This document shows, in pieces, positions 12,821 through 24,121 of a stretch of DNA of 64,000 bases. Position 1 is the stretch's first letter; each line of letters starts with the position of its first letter. The stretch is taken from positions 932,501 to 996,500 of the forward strand of contig LSRY02000014.1 of NCBI GenBank assembly GCA_001643675.2, written 5' to 3'. The notes below the pieces were generated by a model. That model was given only the letters and a program-made list of their open reading frames with translations, was not told the origin of the DNA and ran no database searches. Made by a program: the position numbers and the translations under genes. This stretch comes from Monocercomonoides exilis (lineage: Eukaryota; Preaxostyla; Oxymonadida; Polymastigidae).

Positions 12821-12907
12821 TGTCGCAACTCAGAACATTGAAGAACAAAAAATTAAATCATAATACACGCAATTTAAGAAAAAAGCAACAACAATCTCGA
12901 AATTAAA

Positions 12908-14548
12908 TCAAATAGAAATCCAATCCATTCCATAGCACAACAGAACAATGCTGCAACAAATAGTTTGAAGCAAAATAAGAACATTCGTAAGTGTTTTTTC
13001 CTTCATTGGCCCAAGGAAATAAAGAACGGTGTTAATGAGCGTGAGATTTGGTGTATATTTTAACTTCCCTGTGGTACGATCAAGTCTAAAATAAAAATTA
13101 AAAGCAAAAAAAAAAAAAAATAAATTCACAATTTTGGAAATATGAAGCCAAGAAAACAAAAAATACCTTGGAATACGATGTCTAGGGCAATTTTGAAATG
13201 GAAGGGGAAGATGAGATTTAATAGAGGCAGGGATTAGGAAGTGGATAAGTTGAGGGAAAGAAAGAACGAAATTAACTATTTGAGGGATGAAAAACAGTAA
13301 TAGTCCCTAAGATGAATGAAATGAATATTCAAAACAGCAAAAATATGAAGAAAAGTTAAAAGTTAACAAATATGTTAATTATGGTGCATATTTGCATTTA
13401 ATAAGCAAGTCATACGAATGGGAACTTCCCCAGAATTCCAATGGCTGCCAATGTGGCACCAGCCCAGTGAGTAAATGTGTCACCAACAAACACTTTTGAT
13501 GGATATCTGAAAAAAAAACAAGATTAGAAAAATAAAAGTGGAGTGGAAACATTAAGTTTGTTAAAAAGTTTGTAGGGGAATAAAATGAATTTGAAGCAGA
13601 CTTGTTATGCACCCAAAGAGCAAGGCAAACAGCAACAAAAGGAAGTGCAGTTACGATAGCAAAATAGCACAAATCTTTGCTTCTTGAAATAATAACGCCT
13701 CCTTGTTGTTCGTTTTCACTTGGCAGGACCGTTGTAATTCCTCCTTTGTTTAATCCAATTGTTCCAAAGATGATTACAGAAATTCCAATAACGATAGATT
13801 GGCCAACTTCCAGTCCATTTATTCCAGCATATATATTTATGCTATTGATACAAAAAATCATTACACAAACAAGAAACATAATATATATGATTCCTGATTT
13901 TAAATTTTTAAATATTTTGGAGAATAAATAATAATAAAAGTAAAAAAACCTAAATTGACTGTAAGTTTATCACCGAAAAAGTAATGCCAGATAGATAAAT
14001 GAGGAACACTGACCGTTGTATCACCCCAAAAATGTCTTACAACAGGTAAAGATGATACAATTGAGAGCATAATTTTTGTCCTCCAACGAATATTGAGAAC
14101 ATCATCAGCAAAGCCAAGAATTAATAAACTTGAACTGAGCATATACAGCACATTTATCTTGTCTGTCTAATTTTCGATAAGAAAACATTTTTAATTTGCT
14201 AATTTAGTTATAAGAAATACCAGAAAACTGTCCGAATGAATTACATCAGTCAGCATTAATGATGCCAGATAAACAATTCCACAAACAAGCCCAAGCCCTT
14301 CAGGTCTATTATTTTTCATTTAAAGCTCATAAATTATTTAATAAAGTTGTATCAAACACATGAGGTGGATTACCATCTGTTGGTTTCGGTTTACCAATGT
14401 CAATTCCAAACAGACCAGCTGCTTCAAAAGATGGAGCAGCTGCTGGAATAGAAAAATATGATATAACAAGCGCTGCAATAGAAATTACTGCACTAGATAT
14501 GATGTGGACCTCAAAATCTAATGAATTAGAAAGGGGAACGTAATTCAT
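12908..14548 (-). CDS. ALG7: UDP-GlcNAc:dolichyl-phosphate GlcNAc-1-phosphate transferase
   Basis: Catalyses the first step of N-glycan assembly: transfer of GlcNAc-1-P from UDP-GlcNAc to dolichyl phosphate in the ER membrane; the family (DPAGT1/ALG7) is the target of tunicamycin. Family blocks appear in order: an N-terminal hydrophobic segment, [29 protein letters not shown] (catalytic Asp pair), [37 protein letters not shown], and [19 protein letters not shown] near the C-terminus. Several membrane segments lie between them. The gene is split by about seven short introns; the first uses GTGTTTGATAC or GTTTGATAC as donor at about 14369. It ends with a hydrophobic segment and TAA or TAG near 12908. 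Only 87 bp separate it from the start of the GSAP-like gene. Exact exon ends are not all resolved. Confidence 0.9.
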
Positions 14549-14637
14549 TAGGGATATGATAATATCAAAAATGAAGTAATGGGCATTTTTTTATTTTCCT
14601 TTCAATTTATAATTTGAACACCATATTATCATTTTTT

Positions 14638-16120
14638 TCAACCCTTGCATTTTTCATTTAAATTTTTTATTCTTCTGAGCTTTTCGGAAAGCTTTTCTAC
14701 ATTCGCCATTACGTTTTGTTTATTCTCCTCTATTTTCTCTTTCATCTGCATCATCAAAACGATCAAAAGACATATCATTAACAAGGAACATATTATAATA
14801 ATAATAGTTAAAAAAGATAAAATAATAATAATTTTCATACGTTATCAAGAAGAACGTTAAGTCTTGCAGTGTTTGTTCTTATTGCCTGAATATCTATTAA
14901 TATTGCAGTTCCCATTTGTGAGTAATAGCCTGCAATCTCTATGGGTCGTTTGATGGATGAAATTCGCTCAATCAAGTAAGGAAGGTATTTCGCAATTCGG
15001 CTGCATTCAGAAAGACGAAATCTCATTTGAAGCATCTGATTGAATAACAAAATTTTATCACAATTTATATGAACAAACAAGAAAGGTTATTTAATAAATC
15101 AATACCCTGTCATCAAACGATACTAACGTTGAAGCATCTATGATTTGAGTAACAGCGTCTGTTGTTGGAAGAGTAATTTTAAAACCACACTTTTTTTGTG
15201 GAAGACCAATTCAAAAAATTTTAAATAAGGGCAAAAAAAGAAAGTTAATTTCATTTCTTTCAACAATCAAATTCGCATACAGATTTAAGATGCTCCGTAA
15301 GAGAGACTTTTTGCTCGAGATCAGCTAACTGAGCGTTTAACTCAGCAGATTGAAATTCTTGTTTCATCACAATCTGCTGGAGTGCAATTGCTCTCTTTTC
15401 CATATCATCCATTTGATGATGGAGCTTAATAAGCATTTCTTTATCTTTTCTTTTTTCTGTTTTGTGAACAAAGAATAGGAAAAGAAATGAAAAAAAGAAA
15501 AATATCTTCATAATGCTCAAACCTAGTTCAGAAACTTCATCAAGAGAAAATATTCCCTTTGTCAAGCTAACTTCCTTTGCTTTGCAATTCTTTTCAATAT
15601 CACAGTCAATCTCATCTAATTGAGCAACTTTTTTTGTTATTTCTTTTTTCAGCTTGTATTCTAATTGCTCAGCATCTTCCAAGACAGATTTCATTGTTGG
15701 ATGTTGCAATTTTGGATGCATCTCAACTTGCCCACCCGGGGCCTTTATAGACATCATTAATTCTTCTCCAATCCTCAACGCCTCTCGATGTTTTTCTTCA
15801 AGTTCGCGCAATTTTTCTGTCAGAAGAAAATCATTATCAATAACAGGGTCTGATTCCAGAAAACTATCGTGCTCTACTTCTGTAAAACAATAATTGGACT
15901 TTTGTGAGTCTATTTTCTGTTTCAAATAAAAAAAAGATGTTTGTTCAATAATTCTGAAGCAAAGACTCGTTATGTAACCATTCTTCAATACCTCTTCTAA
16001 ATTATCGTTAAGTGTTTTTTCTTCTGTAAACTCGTCCACTTCACATGAATATCCACCGATATTCTTCCCTGATAAAAAACTTTGACGTGCCTGAAAGGCA
16101 ATTTTCACAGCTTCTTCCAT
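14638..16120 (-). CDS. DCTN2: Dynactin subunit 2 (dynamitin/p50)-like protein
   Basis: Predominantly coiled coil, split by several introns. The N-terminus (MEEAVKIAFQARQSFL) is followed by an acidic stretch with GYSCEVDEFTEE, resembling the dynamitin N-terminal YETSDLPE region. A long heptad-rich middle follows. The C-terminal exon reads SECSRIAKYLPYLIERISS, then YYSQMGTAILIDIQAIRTNT, then ENKQNVMANVEKL; this matches the order and spacing of the dynamitin C-terminus (LP.LV.RL..IK, then a Q/D-rich helix, then M.EN...VE). Dynamitin anchors the dynactin shoulder to the Arp1 filament and so couples dynein to cargo. Coiled coils give misleading similarity, so confidence is moderate; the alternative is an unrelated coiled-coil protein. 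Stop is TGA at 14638-14640. Confidence 0.55.
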
Positions 16121-16196
16121 ATCGAAATTTTATTATGGATTAGTATTCGTTTTTGTTAGTTCAAAAAAAGTCTTTTTTGACTTGTTTATTTTCAAA
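16121..16196. promoter_or_regulatory. Compact bidirectional promoter between DCTN2-like gene and CWC2
   Basis: The two divergent start codons are separated by only 76 bp, so both genes must start transcription inside or very near this AT-rich interval. No TATA-like box or Inr can be assigned with confidence. Confidence 0.5.
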
Positions 16197-18183
16197 ATGC
16201 TACCAACTGCGCTTCAATACCAAAATAGACCTGCAAGAAAGCAAGCAGAGAAAATGGTAGAAACGCATTCTGCTCATGAACTGGACTACAACATTTGGTT
16301 TGCATTTAATGCGCTTTTTCGATCTAATTATAGTGAATTTCTTATTTCTTAAGGTATCATAAGCATTTAGGAGAAGAAAAAGAAACAGGAAAGTATGATT
16401 AAGATTGCGTCAGTTTTTCTTTAGAGACGCTTTCTATTTTCTTTTGTTTTTTAAAGTTAATGTCATATTTATTTCGTTAAATAATTGTATAATTTCATTT
16501 ACAGACAGCATGCAATGACAAGATGTCATATTGATACAGATGCAGGATTTACAAACGGTGATCGCTTGCACAATCCAAGAATGTGCCTTTTTTTTGCCAG
16601 AGGATCTTGTATACATGTTTGTAATCTTCTTTTTTATGAATACGTTAACAAGGCGATAATGCTTCAGGGAGCTGAATGCAATTTTTTACACAGAATTCCT
16701 TGTGAATTAGATGAGCCACATCAAGATCTTATGCATGATGTTTTTGGGCGTGACAGGCACAGGGCAGACAAAGAAGATATGAGCGGTGTTGGATCATTTT
16801 ACAGAGAATGCCGTACTCTTTATGTTGCAGGATTGACGATCACTGGAGAAAGAGAAACAGAGGTACAAATAGAATTTTTATTTGATATTTCGTAATAATG
16901 AAAAATATAATGCTTTAGGCTCTTCTAAAGAAACATTTTGGGGAATGGGGGCAAATTGAAAGACGTTTGCTTTTTCTATTATATCAATCGCAGAGAACAT
17001 TTTTAACATATATATATATTCTAATTTTTTGTTAAGTTCGAGTTATAGCGAACAAAAACATTGCTTTTGTTACGTATCATCTAAGAAGTGAAGCCGAATT
17101 TGCAAAAGAAGCCATGACAAATCAGTCATTGGAAGATAATGAGGTCTTGCAAATTTTTATTCTTTTTGATTTGCATTTTATTGAATGGGGAAAAAAATCA
17201 TATATGATACAATTATTGTATGTTACTTACAGGTGTTATCAATAAGATGGGCAACGGACAATGAATCTGTCACAAAGAAAGATGTTCTTTCTGATCAACA
17301 GCGCGCATTGGATGCAATTGAAAAGAGTCTGAAACAGAAGATTGGAATGGCGACACCTTCTGCATTTTCTTCAATGACATCTTATTCGTCTGCTTTTGCT
17401 GCGTTTCCAACAGAAGGACTCAACAGCAGTGCAATGAACACATACGGCACTGCAGCCCAGCTGACTTCTGCATCTCTTACAGAGGCACAGACAAACGAGG
17501 CACTGACTGTTCTGAGCGAAATGGCAGCGGCGAGAGAAGCTTTGCAGCGGGCGATCAACTCCGAAGAGCAGAAAGAAAAGACAGGCTCAAGCAAAACTGA
17601 AGGAGGTGAAGGTGATGATGCTGAGAAGGCTGAAGGAGCAGAAGATCCCAGCGGAATGAACCAGGTGGGTGTGTCTGTTGTATCGAAGGGAGCCGGAAGG
17701 AAAGATGTGGCATCGGGGTATCCAATTCAGATGACTCCGCCAATCCCTCCAGTTGCTCCAACTCCTCCGTCGTTCATCAACCGCGTGTCACAGAGCCTTA
17801 TTTTTGAGATTGCTGCAAAGATGACAGAAGAAAATATGTTGCTTCAGCAGCAGCAGAAAGCGAATGACAAAGAAAGCGATTCAAAGGATGGTAGCGATCA
17901 GAACGCTCTGCCAGAGGAAGTCAAAATGCTTGAAGAATACTTGCAAACCACTGAAAGTGAAGGCAAAGGAGAAGAGCAAACGGATTTGAAGAGTGAAAAC
18001 AAAATTGCTTCTTCAGAAGGGAAAGATGGCAGCACTTTTGTCCCAACAAAACGTTTGCTGGCTGAAAGTGAGCACATTGACAATGAGACAGAAGACAATG
18101 AAGATGAAAAAGATGAAGACGAAGGAGAAGAGAAAGAAACAACATCAAAGCAAATACAACCAAAAAGAAAGCGTGTTAAGTAA
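16197..18183 (+). CDS. CWC2: Pre-mRNA splicing factor Cwc2 (RBM22-like)
   Basis: Spliced model with seven exons: 16197-16297, 16354-16392 (39 nt), 16505-16616, 16668-16862, 16919-16964, 17037-17143 and 17233-18183; 516 residues. Family landmarks: YNIWYHKHLG, then the Torus region with a CCCH zinc finger (C74, C82, C88, H92 in MCLFFARGSCIHGAECNFLH), FGRDRHRADKEDMSGVGSF, then an RRM from about residue 132 (RTLYVAGL) with GEWGQIERLRV and NIAFVTYHL, ending SLEDNEVLSIRWAT. Cwc2 contacts U6 snRNA in the active spliceosome as part of the Prp19-associated complex. The C-terminal half is a low-complexity acidic tail ending in a basic KPKRKRVK-like stretch. The 39-nt exon 2 is needed to restore the NIWY motif and frame. 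Confidence 0.94.
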
Positions 18184-18251
18184 ATTTTTGTGTGTTTTTT
18201 AACCACTTCGCATTTCTTTAACAATTTCATATGTTAAAATTGTAATTTTTG

Positions 18252-18252
18252 T

Positions 18253-18288
<36 letters not shown>

Positions 18289-18290
18289 TT
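18252..18290. repeat. (CTTT)n microsatellite between convergent genes
   Basis: About nine to ten tandem CTTT units lie in the 306-bp spacer between the CWC2 stop and the importin-alpha stop. The rest of the spacer is AT-rich 3'-end sequence. Confidence 0.9.
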
Positions 18291-18489
18291 GAAAAAAATG
18301 AAAACCACAGTATTTTTTTATATATAGTTTATTGCTCGGATTTCTGATTTATATAATTTATTCATCGTGGTTCTCGTCAATGTCTCTTTCGTATTCAACA
18401 CAAAATTACATTTGTAAAGAAAAAATTTAATGAAATGGCTTTCATGAACAAAGAGTTTTAATTTATAAAAAAAAAAACCCACAAACGGT

Positions 18490-21023
18490 TCAAAAGTAAA
18501 AAGGTGAAGGATTCTGCAAATCGAAATTGAGGAAGGGATTTTGGAGAGAAAGCAGCGGGCCGACTGCCTGAGCGAAGTGTGCAGGGTCCGCAGGCTGTGA
18601 AATGGAATGAAGTGCTTTCGAAAGTGATGAAGAGTCGTAGCCAAACATGGAAGAAGATGCTGCTGAGTCTGACGCATCCTTCAGGAAAAGCAAGGCGCTG
18701 TGTTCTTTTTCTGAGGTCAAGTCGTCTTTGATGAAGCGGCGGAAGATCAACTCGATCTTCTGATTAGCGGCTGGGAAAGAGCTTCCTCTCAGTTCTCTCA
18801 AAGTGTTTGCTCCTTTGCATTCCTCCAATTTCAATGCCACTTCATTCACTATTTCATCGTCGTCGTCGTCTTCCTCTCCTCCTTCTCTTCCTCCTCTGTT
18901 CTGATTCGCATTTCCACTTTCGATTTTTGTTATGTCTTTTGCAAACGTTGCATCTTTCTGTTTGCTTTTCATCAGAATTGCCAGTCTCTCTCCAGCAGCC
19001 AGCAGCTGTATGATGATTGTCAGTGTGAGTAGCAGCGTCCACTTGTCCGTGTGTTCCAGTGCAGATGACAGCACAAGCAGGATTCCTTCATCCACAAGTG
19101 CTATCGCGTGCCGCAGGCTTGCCGTGGCCACAGAAAGCAGCACAAACCCCAGCTCGTGTGACAGCGGAGGCTGCGACGAAGGGAACTTGAGGATGATTGA
19201 AGAGACGATCCTTTCAGAGAATAAGGAGTCAACATGGCCGACAGATCCAGCGGCGATGATGGACGCCAGCCAGGCAGCATCGCTTTGGTGGGAAAAGGAG
19301 CCATTCATGAGAAACTCTCGTACAACAGGAAGAATGCCGGCATCTATCATTGTCTGTATACGTGTCAGAAATGGTGAAAGAAGGACAAAAATTGAGTACA
19401 GCAATAAAAAAGCAGACAGATTGAAATGTTTGACATAAATGTGATAATGAATTGATTGATTGTGAAATTTTTTAAAACAAATAAAATGCGTTCAGAACAA
19501 ACCGAAATGGCTGACAACGAATAAGCTGCGATGTTTCCAGCGATTTTGATGAGGTATGTTTTTATTCTCAGCTCGCACGAAGCGCAATGATGGACAAAAG
19601 CAGCGAAGAAGCTGTTTGAAATGACAAGCTGCACAGCCGTTGGGTTGTGCTCTGTTGCATTGGCCAGTGCACACATAATTTCGTATTTGACACTCGACTT
19701 TGAACTGATTGCGAGTGGCACCAGGTCAGACACGATTGAGTTGATAAGAGCTTCAATCTCAGGTGGATCTGCTTGAAACTCGGATGCTGATTCAGGTGGC
19801 GATGAAGTGGAGGAAGGCGCTCCAGGAAAAGAGAAAAGTGACGCAGAAAACGGTGAAAGATTCAATGACGAGTCGTATTGAGGCGAAAAGAGGCCTTGTT
19901 TTGAATTTGGAGTGAATGGGGATGCATTTTGCTGAAAAATTGATCCAGATAGATTTACATGAGAAGAATTGGGCGAACCTGAGAAAACAGAAGGAGAAAA
20001 GGTCGGTGGTGTGGATGGAGATTCGAATCCTGCACTTTGTAATTGGCTTACAAAGCTGCTTGGTTGTGGTGAAAAAGAAAGATCGCTAATTAACTTTCCA
20101 CATCCTTCCTTCATCTTCTTGTTTCGTTTCATTTCTGCATGTTGCTGCCGTCTTGGATTACGAGCAAGCGAAGAAAAACACCACATTGCGTATTGCAATT
20201 CTCCATCTTCCGCATTTGCTTTTTGTATAACTTGAGCTATATGCGGAAGAATAGGAAATGATAGAATATAATCTCGTGCAGCATGATGTTCAAAAGCGCA
20301 ATTCCCCAAGCACCATAATAATTGTTCCCGAACAACTGAAAATGGAGAAGCTAGAATTCGTGGAATATAATTCATAAATCCACTTTTCATAATGTCAACA
20401 ATATCTTCTCGAGTCCCGCAAGCTTATTGAAATTATAATAATTTTTATGAATTTATAAAAAAAACATTTCATACCAAGGTTTGTTAATATCCATAAAACT
20501 TCGTTTTGAATTTCAAAGCAGTTATCACAACCAAGTAGCGAAATTATTTGAGGAAGTATTCCAAATGAAATAATCACAGAAGGTGGGATATTTGATGCTG
20601 AAAAATAATAATATATAAATGATTACTTTCAAGTTTTCTTCACAATTTTACATTCATACATTGAAGAGTTAGATTGCGAATAAACACAATTCCTTTTTTA
20701 ATATCAGAAAAATTTTTTGAAGTCAGAAGGCTCACATAAGAAGGAAGATCATCAATCTAAATGCAAATATGTCACTTATCAATAAAAACATAGATAGCTA
20801 TATTTCTATTACATACATTACAAATTGCAGTCTTGTCTTTTGTGTCTGAATTTGTATGACGTTTTTGTTGAAGAATATTCACTCGTGATGTTGTTCTCAG
20901 CTGAAAAAGATGTGAATCTCGTTCATTTATGATAAAAATTCTTTCCTCGTCATTTGTGTATTGCTTAAATCGTTCCTCAGTCCTTTTTATGGAAGAATCC
21001 GAAGAAAAAGGAAAACTATTCAT
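18490..21023 (-). CDS. Importin subunit alpha (karyopherin alpha), copy 1
   Basis: Adaptor that binds classical nuclear localisation signals and hands cargo to importin beta. The N-terminal exon (from 21023, MNSFPFSSDSSIKRTEERFK) carries an importin-beta-binding-like basic segment with RTTSRVNILQQKRHTN. Armadillo repeats follow: GILPQIISLLGCDN, EIQNEVLWILTNLG, REQLLWCLGNCAFEHHAARD, LQYAMWCFSSLARNP, and KYEIMCALANATEHN. The WxxxN-type helices that line the NLS groove are visible in the second, third and later repeats. Several short introns split the gene. The C-terminal ARM region is interrupted by Ser/Pro-rich and acidic insertions. The last residues are PSPFYF before TGA. Start chosen at the first Met of the exon holding the basic domain. 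Confidence 0.85.
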
Positions 21024-21371
21024 TTCATGATTTATTATTGTGGGTTATGGTTATCGTGATAATTATTGCAACAAAAGAAACAATGAAATTACTTTTGTTG
21101 AAGATTATTAGATAATTATATTAAAAAAGGGCATATGATAACTTTACGTAGTTGTTGAAATGTTCACAAAATTTTTAAACATTAATAAAACGTGATTTAA
21201 TAGAATGAATAAAACACGTTTAGCATCGAATTTTTGGTTTTTAATCTCATATTTTTTTTTAAAAAAAACCTAGAATAAAGTTAAATATTGTGGGAGCGAT
21301 CAATTTTTGAAAAATTGAAAAAACAGATATTTCGCATTTATGCTATGTATTTAATAACGCATTTGATAAAA

Positions 21372-21430
21372 CTAGGCCTCTGCGACAGACCGACATTTTT
21401 GAAACAACTCGACAGGTCGACCGACAATTT
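21372..21430 (+). repeat. Left terminal inverted repeat
   Basis: The first 16 bp are identical to the reverse complement of the right end. The inner part (gaccgac, aactcgacaggtcgaccgac) contains GTCGA/CGAC words also seen at the right end. Confidence 0.65.
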
Positions 21431-21623
21431 TGTTAAGTTTTATTTATTATTATTAAGAAAATTCTTCTTTTATTTTTATTTATTTTAAAGAAAAAAACGA
21501 AATAAAATCATTATTTGTGTTTTTTTATCGATTAATATGAATAATTTAACATGGAAATGATAAATCAAAAATTTTTTTCTAAAATTCTTATAATAAAAAT
21601 GGGTTATCGACAGATCTTAGTCG

Positions 21624-21677
21624 AGATCAGTCGAACGACAAAGATCAGTCGTTTGACAAAGATCAGTCGAGTTGTAA
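21624..21677 (+). repeat. Three 18-bp subterminal tandem repeats
   Basis: AGATCAGTCG recurs at 21624, 21642 and 21660, that is, with an exact 18-nt period, each followed by a more variable 8-nt half ending in (C/G)ACAA or TGTAA. A diverged half copy (agatcttagtcg) precedes them at about 21612. The word GTCGA links these repeats to the terminal repeats. Confidence 0.75.
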
Positions 21678-22430
21678 GATATAAATGAAAATTAATGATT
21701 TTTTCACAATTGCTAATTTTTTTTTATTTTGAGACTTTCTCTCACTTGAAGATTTAACTTTTTTTTCATTTTAGAATCATGCTTGCTTTTATATCTAATA
21801 ATGTAGTTCAATGATTCGGCAAAATATTATTTCAAATGTTGCATTGTTCAAACAAGACTTTTTGATCATTACTAATAAAAAGAAATGGAGTTTAGCGTAT
21901 TTCAAACAGTTCTCTTTTATCTTTTTGGTTTTGATTTTTAATTCAAATTTAATCATCGTTTAAAAAATAACATTTTATAATTGTGGCAATTCCATGAATC
22001 GATAAAAAGGTTGTTTGAAGACGATTATTATTCCTAATAGTTGTAAAAATCTTTTGTTCAAAGTTCAAATTTGCACAAAAACGTATGATGCAATTCTTTT
22101 TCTGTTTCATGAAACGGTGATAATATCAAAGTGAAGGAATATTATTTTCTAAACACAAAAAGTGAATAAAACGAAGTTCAGATAATTTCGTATAATCCAG
22201 AGAAAGAAATGTCGCTCTATTAGAGTGCGTTAGTGAGATGGCTTGAATATTAGGAAACTGCAATGGTGATGAAGGATCAGATGGAGCCGCATGCGAAGCT
22301 GAAGAGCACAGCAAAAAAAAAGAAGGTTGCTGAAATGATAAAATAGTCTGATGGAGCGAAGAACATCGCATTTGTCGGAAAGAAATTGTTTGAAAGAAGA
22401 AAGAAAGCGAAAGGGGGAAGAATAAGAATG

Positions 22431-22510
22431 AGAAGAAGAAGAAGAAGAAGAAGAAGAAGAAGAAGAAGAAGAAGAAGAAGAAGAAGAAGAAGAAGAAGAA
22501 GAAGAAGAAG

Positions 22511-22599
<89 letters not shown>

Positions 22600-22600
22600 G
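22431..22600. repeat. Long compound trinucleotide repeat (GAA)~36 followed by (TTG)20
   Basis: On the plus strand about 110 bp of pure GAA repeat runs to 22540, then 60 bp of pure TTG repeat to 22600. Read on the minus strand in the NPHP4-like remnant it gives Thr/Gln and Ser/Leu runs. Pure GAA/TTC tracts of this length can form triplex DNA. Confidence 0.95.
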
Positions 22601-24095
22601 AAGAAGATGATAATGAAGAGATGGTGTGGTGTTTGAGCTGATATTCCTGAAGAGGACTCGATGAAAGAATAGGAGTGGATGTGACTTCTGGGAAGACAAA
22701 CGAGTTTTGCTTTCCATTTGCCGAAGAAGAAGAAGAAGAAGAAGCAGAGGCTGTTTGAGGGAAGAAGAGAGATTTGAAGTATTTGTGATATTCGTCTGTG
22801 AGTGGAATAATCTCGTCTTCCACTTCGTATTCTGCTACCATTCCCAATGGATCTTCAAACAGCTCTTCGTATTCGTCTGAAATGTCATTCGTTTCATTCA
22901 ATTGAATGCTCATTCTTGTTTCATTTCTCATCCCCATCTCCTGTCTTCTTTGTGAACTGCATGTTTTCCTTATTCGTGTGGTTGTTATTCCGACAAACAT
23001 CGTCTCTTCGGTTGTATTCGCAATTGGCACCTCAAAAAAGACAGGAGAGCCGAAAGAAGGGAAGATCGCACATGTGGAGGAGAAGTTGTGGAGGTTGAGG
23101 CGCTGAAGAAGACGCCTTTTGGACTGAAAAATAAGAAATAAAAAGAAATTTAAATAAGTAAATAAATAAAAATCAGAATGAAATATTCTTCTTTAAAAAA
23201 AACAAACTTCTTCTCTTTTCTTTCTGCTGACAGTGGATTCTTCTGTCTGCTTCTTCACCATTCCTCTCATCTCCACTCAATTTCGATCCATTTGTGCTGC
23301 TCTGCTAACAATTCCTGCTGACATTCCCAGCAATTCCTGTTTCTTTCTGCTCTTCTCCTTCTCCTTCTCTTCTCTTCTTCTTATGTCAAACATGAAATCT
23401 TCTCCAACTACACCGTTTCGCCAGTCTGTTGCCTCAATCGAAGACAGATGATGATTTCTCTTCAGAAGAATTCCTCCTTTTGCTGATGTTGTTGAGAGAG
23501 AAGGAGGTTTACTTATAATTGTGAAATGTTTGATTGTTCAGAAGAGAAGAAAGAGGAAGGAATGGAAGAGGAAGAAGAAGAAGAAGAAGAAGATGATGAT
23601 GATGATGATGAAGATAAAGATAAAGGAGCAGAAGAAGAGGTGGAGAAAGAGGAAGAGGAAGAAGAAATGATGCTTGTTGGTTTATCTCCTCAAAGCATCA
23701 TTTCATTCAAAACGATGTTTTGCCACAAGATTAAATCATTTGCTGGTTATTGAGAGGATTTTGCTGTTCCACTTTGCATTCTTCCTCTTGTTTGTTCTCT
23801 TTCTCTTTGAGAGATAGAAAGAGAATGAGAAAGAGGACGAGAAGAAGACAATGAAGAAGAAGAAGAAGAAGAAGAAGAAGAAGAAGAAAAGAGGACGATG
23901 AAGTTAAAGTGCTTTTTTGCTTGAGTTTTTTCGCTTGATTCCGCGAAAGTTTTCATTTGCTTGGCTTGTTAAATGCTTCATTATCGTCATCATCATCGTA
24001 ATCATCTTCTTCATCGCTTTCATCATCGTCACTTTCATCCTCAACATTATCTCTATCCCTCTTCTCCATCTTCCTCGTCTCCTTCCTCTTTTTTA

Positions 24096-24121
24096 TCTCT
24101 CTCTCTCTCTCTCTCTCTCCG
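24096..24121. repeat. (CT)n dinucleotide repeat
   Basis: About 13 CT units lie in the NPHP4-like remnant; the minus-strand frame reads as alternating Arg-Glu. A related (GAGAAA)n tract lies at about 26310-26352. Confidence 0.9.

Noticed and set aside
20020-20045. GATTCGAATCC text resembling a tRNA T-arm
   Set aside because: It lies inside the importin-alpha coding exon and there is no acceptor stem, D-arm or anticodon arm around it.
21607-21677. CRISPR-like array
   Set aside because: Only three units with an 18-bp period and no unique spacers of constant length, in a eukaryotic context with no cas genes.
23526-23753. Acidic plus-strand small protein (Glu/Asp run)
   Set aside because: Antisense of a Ser tract in the NPHP4-like remnant; no independent support.
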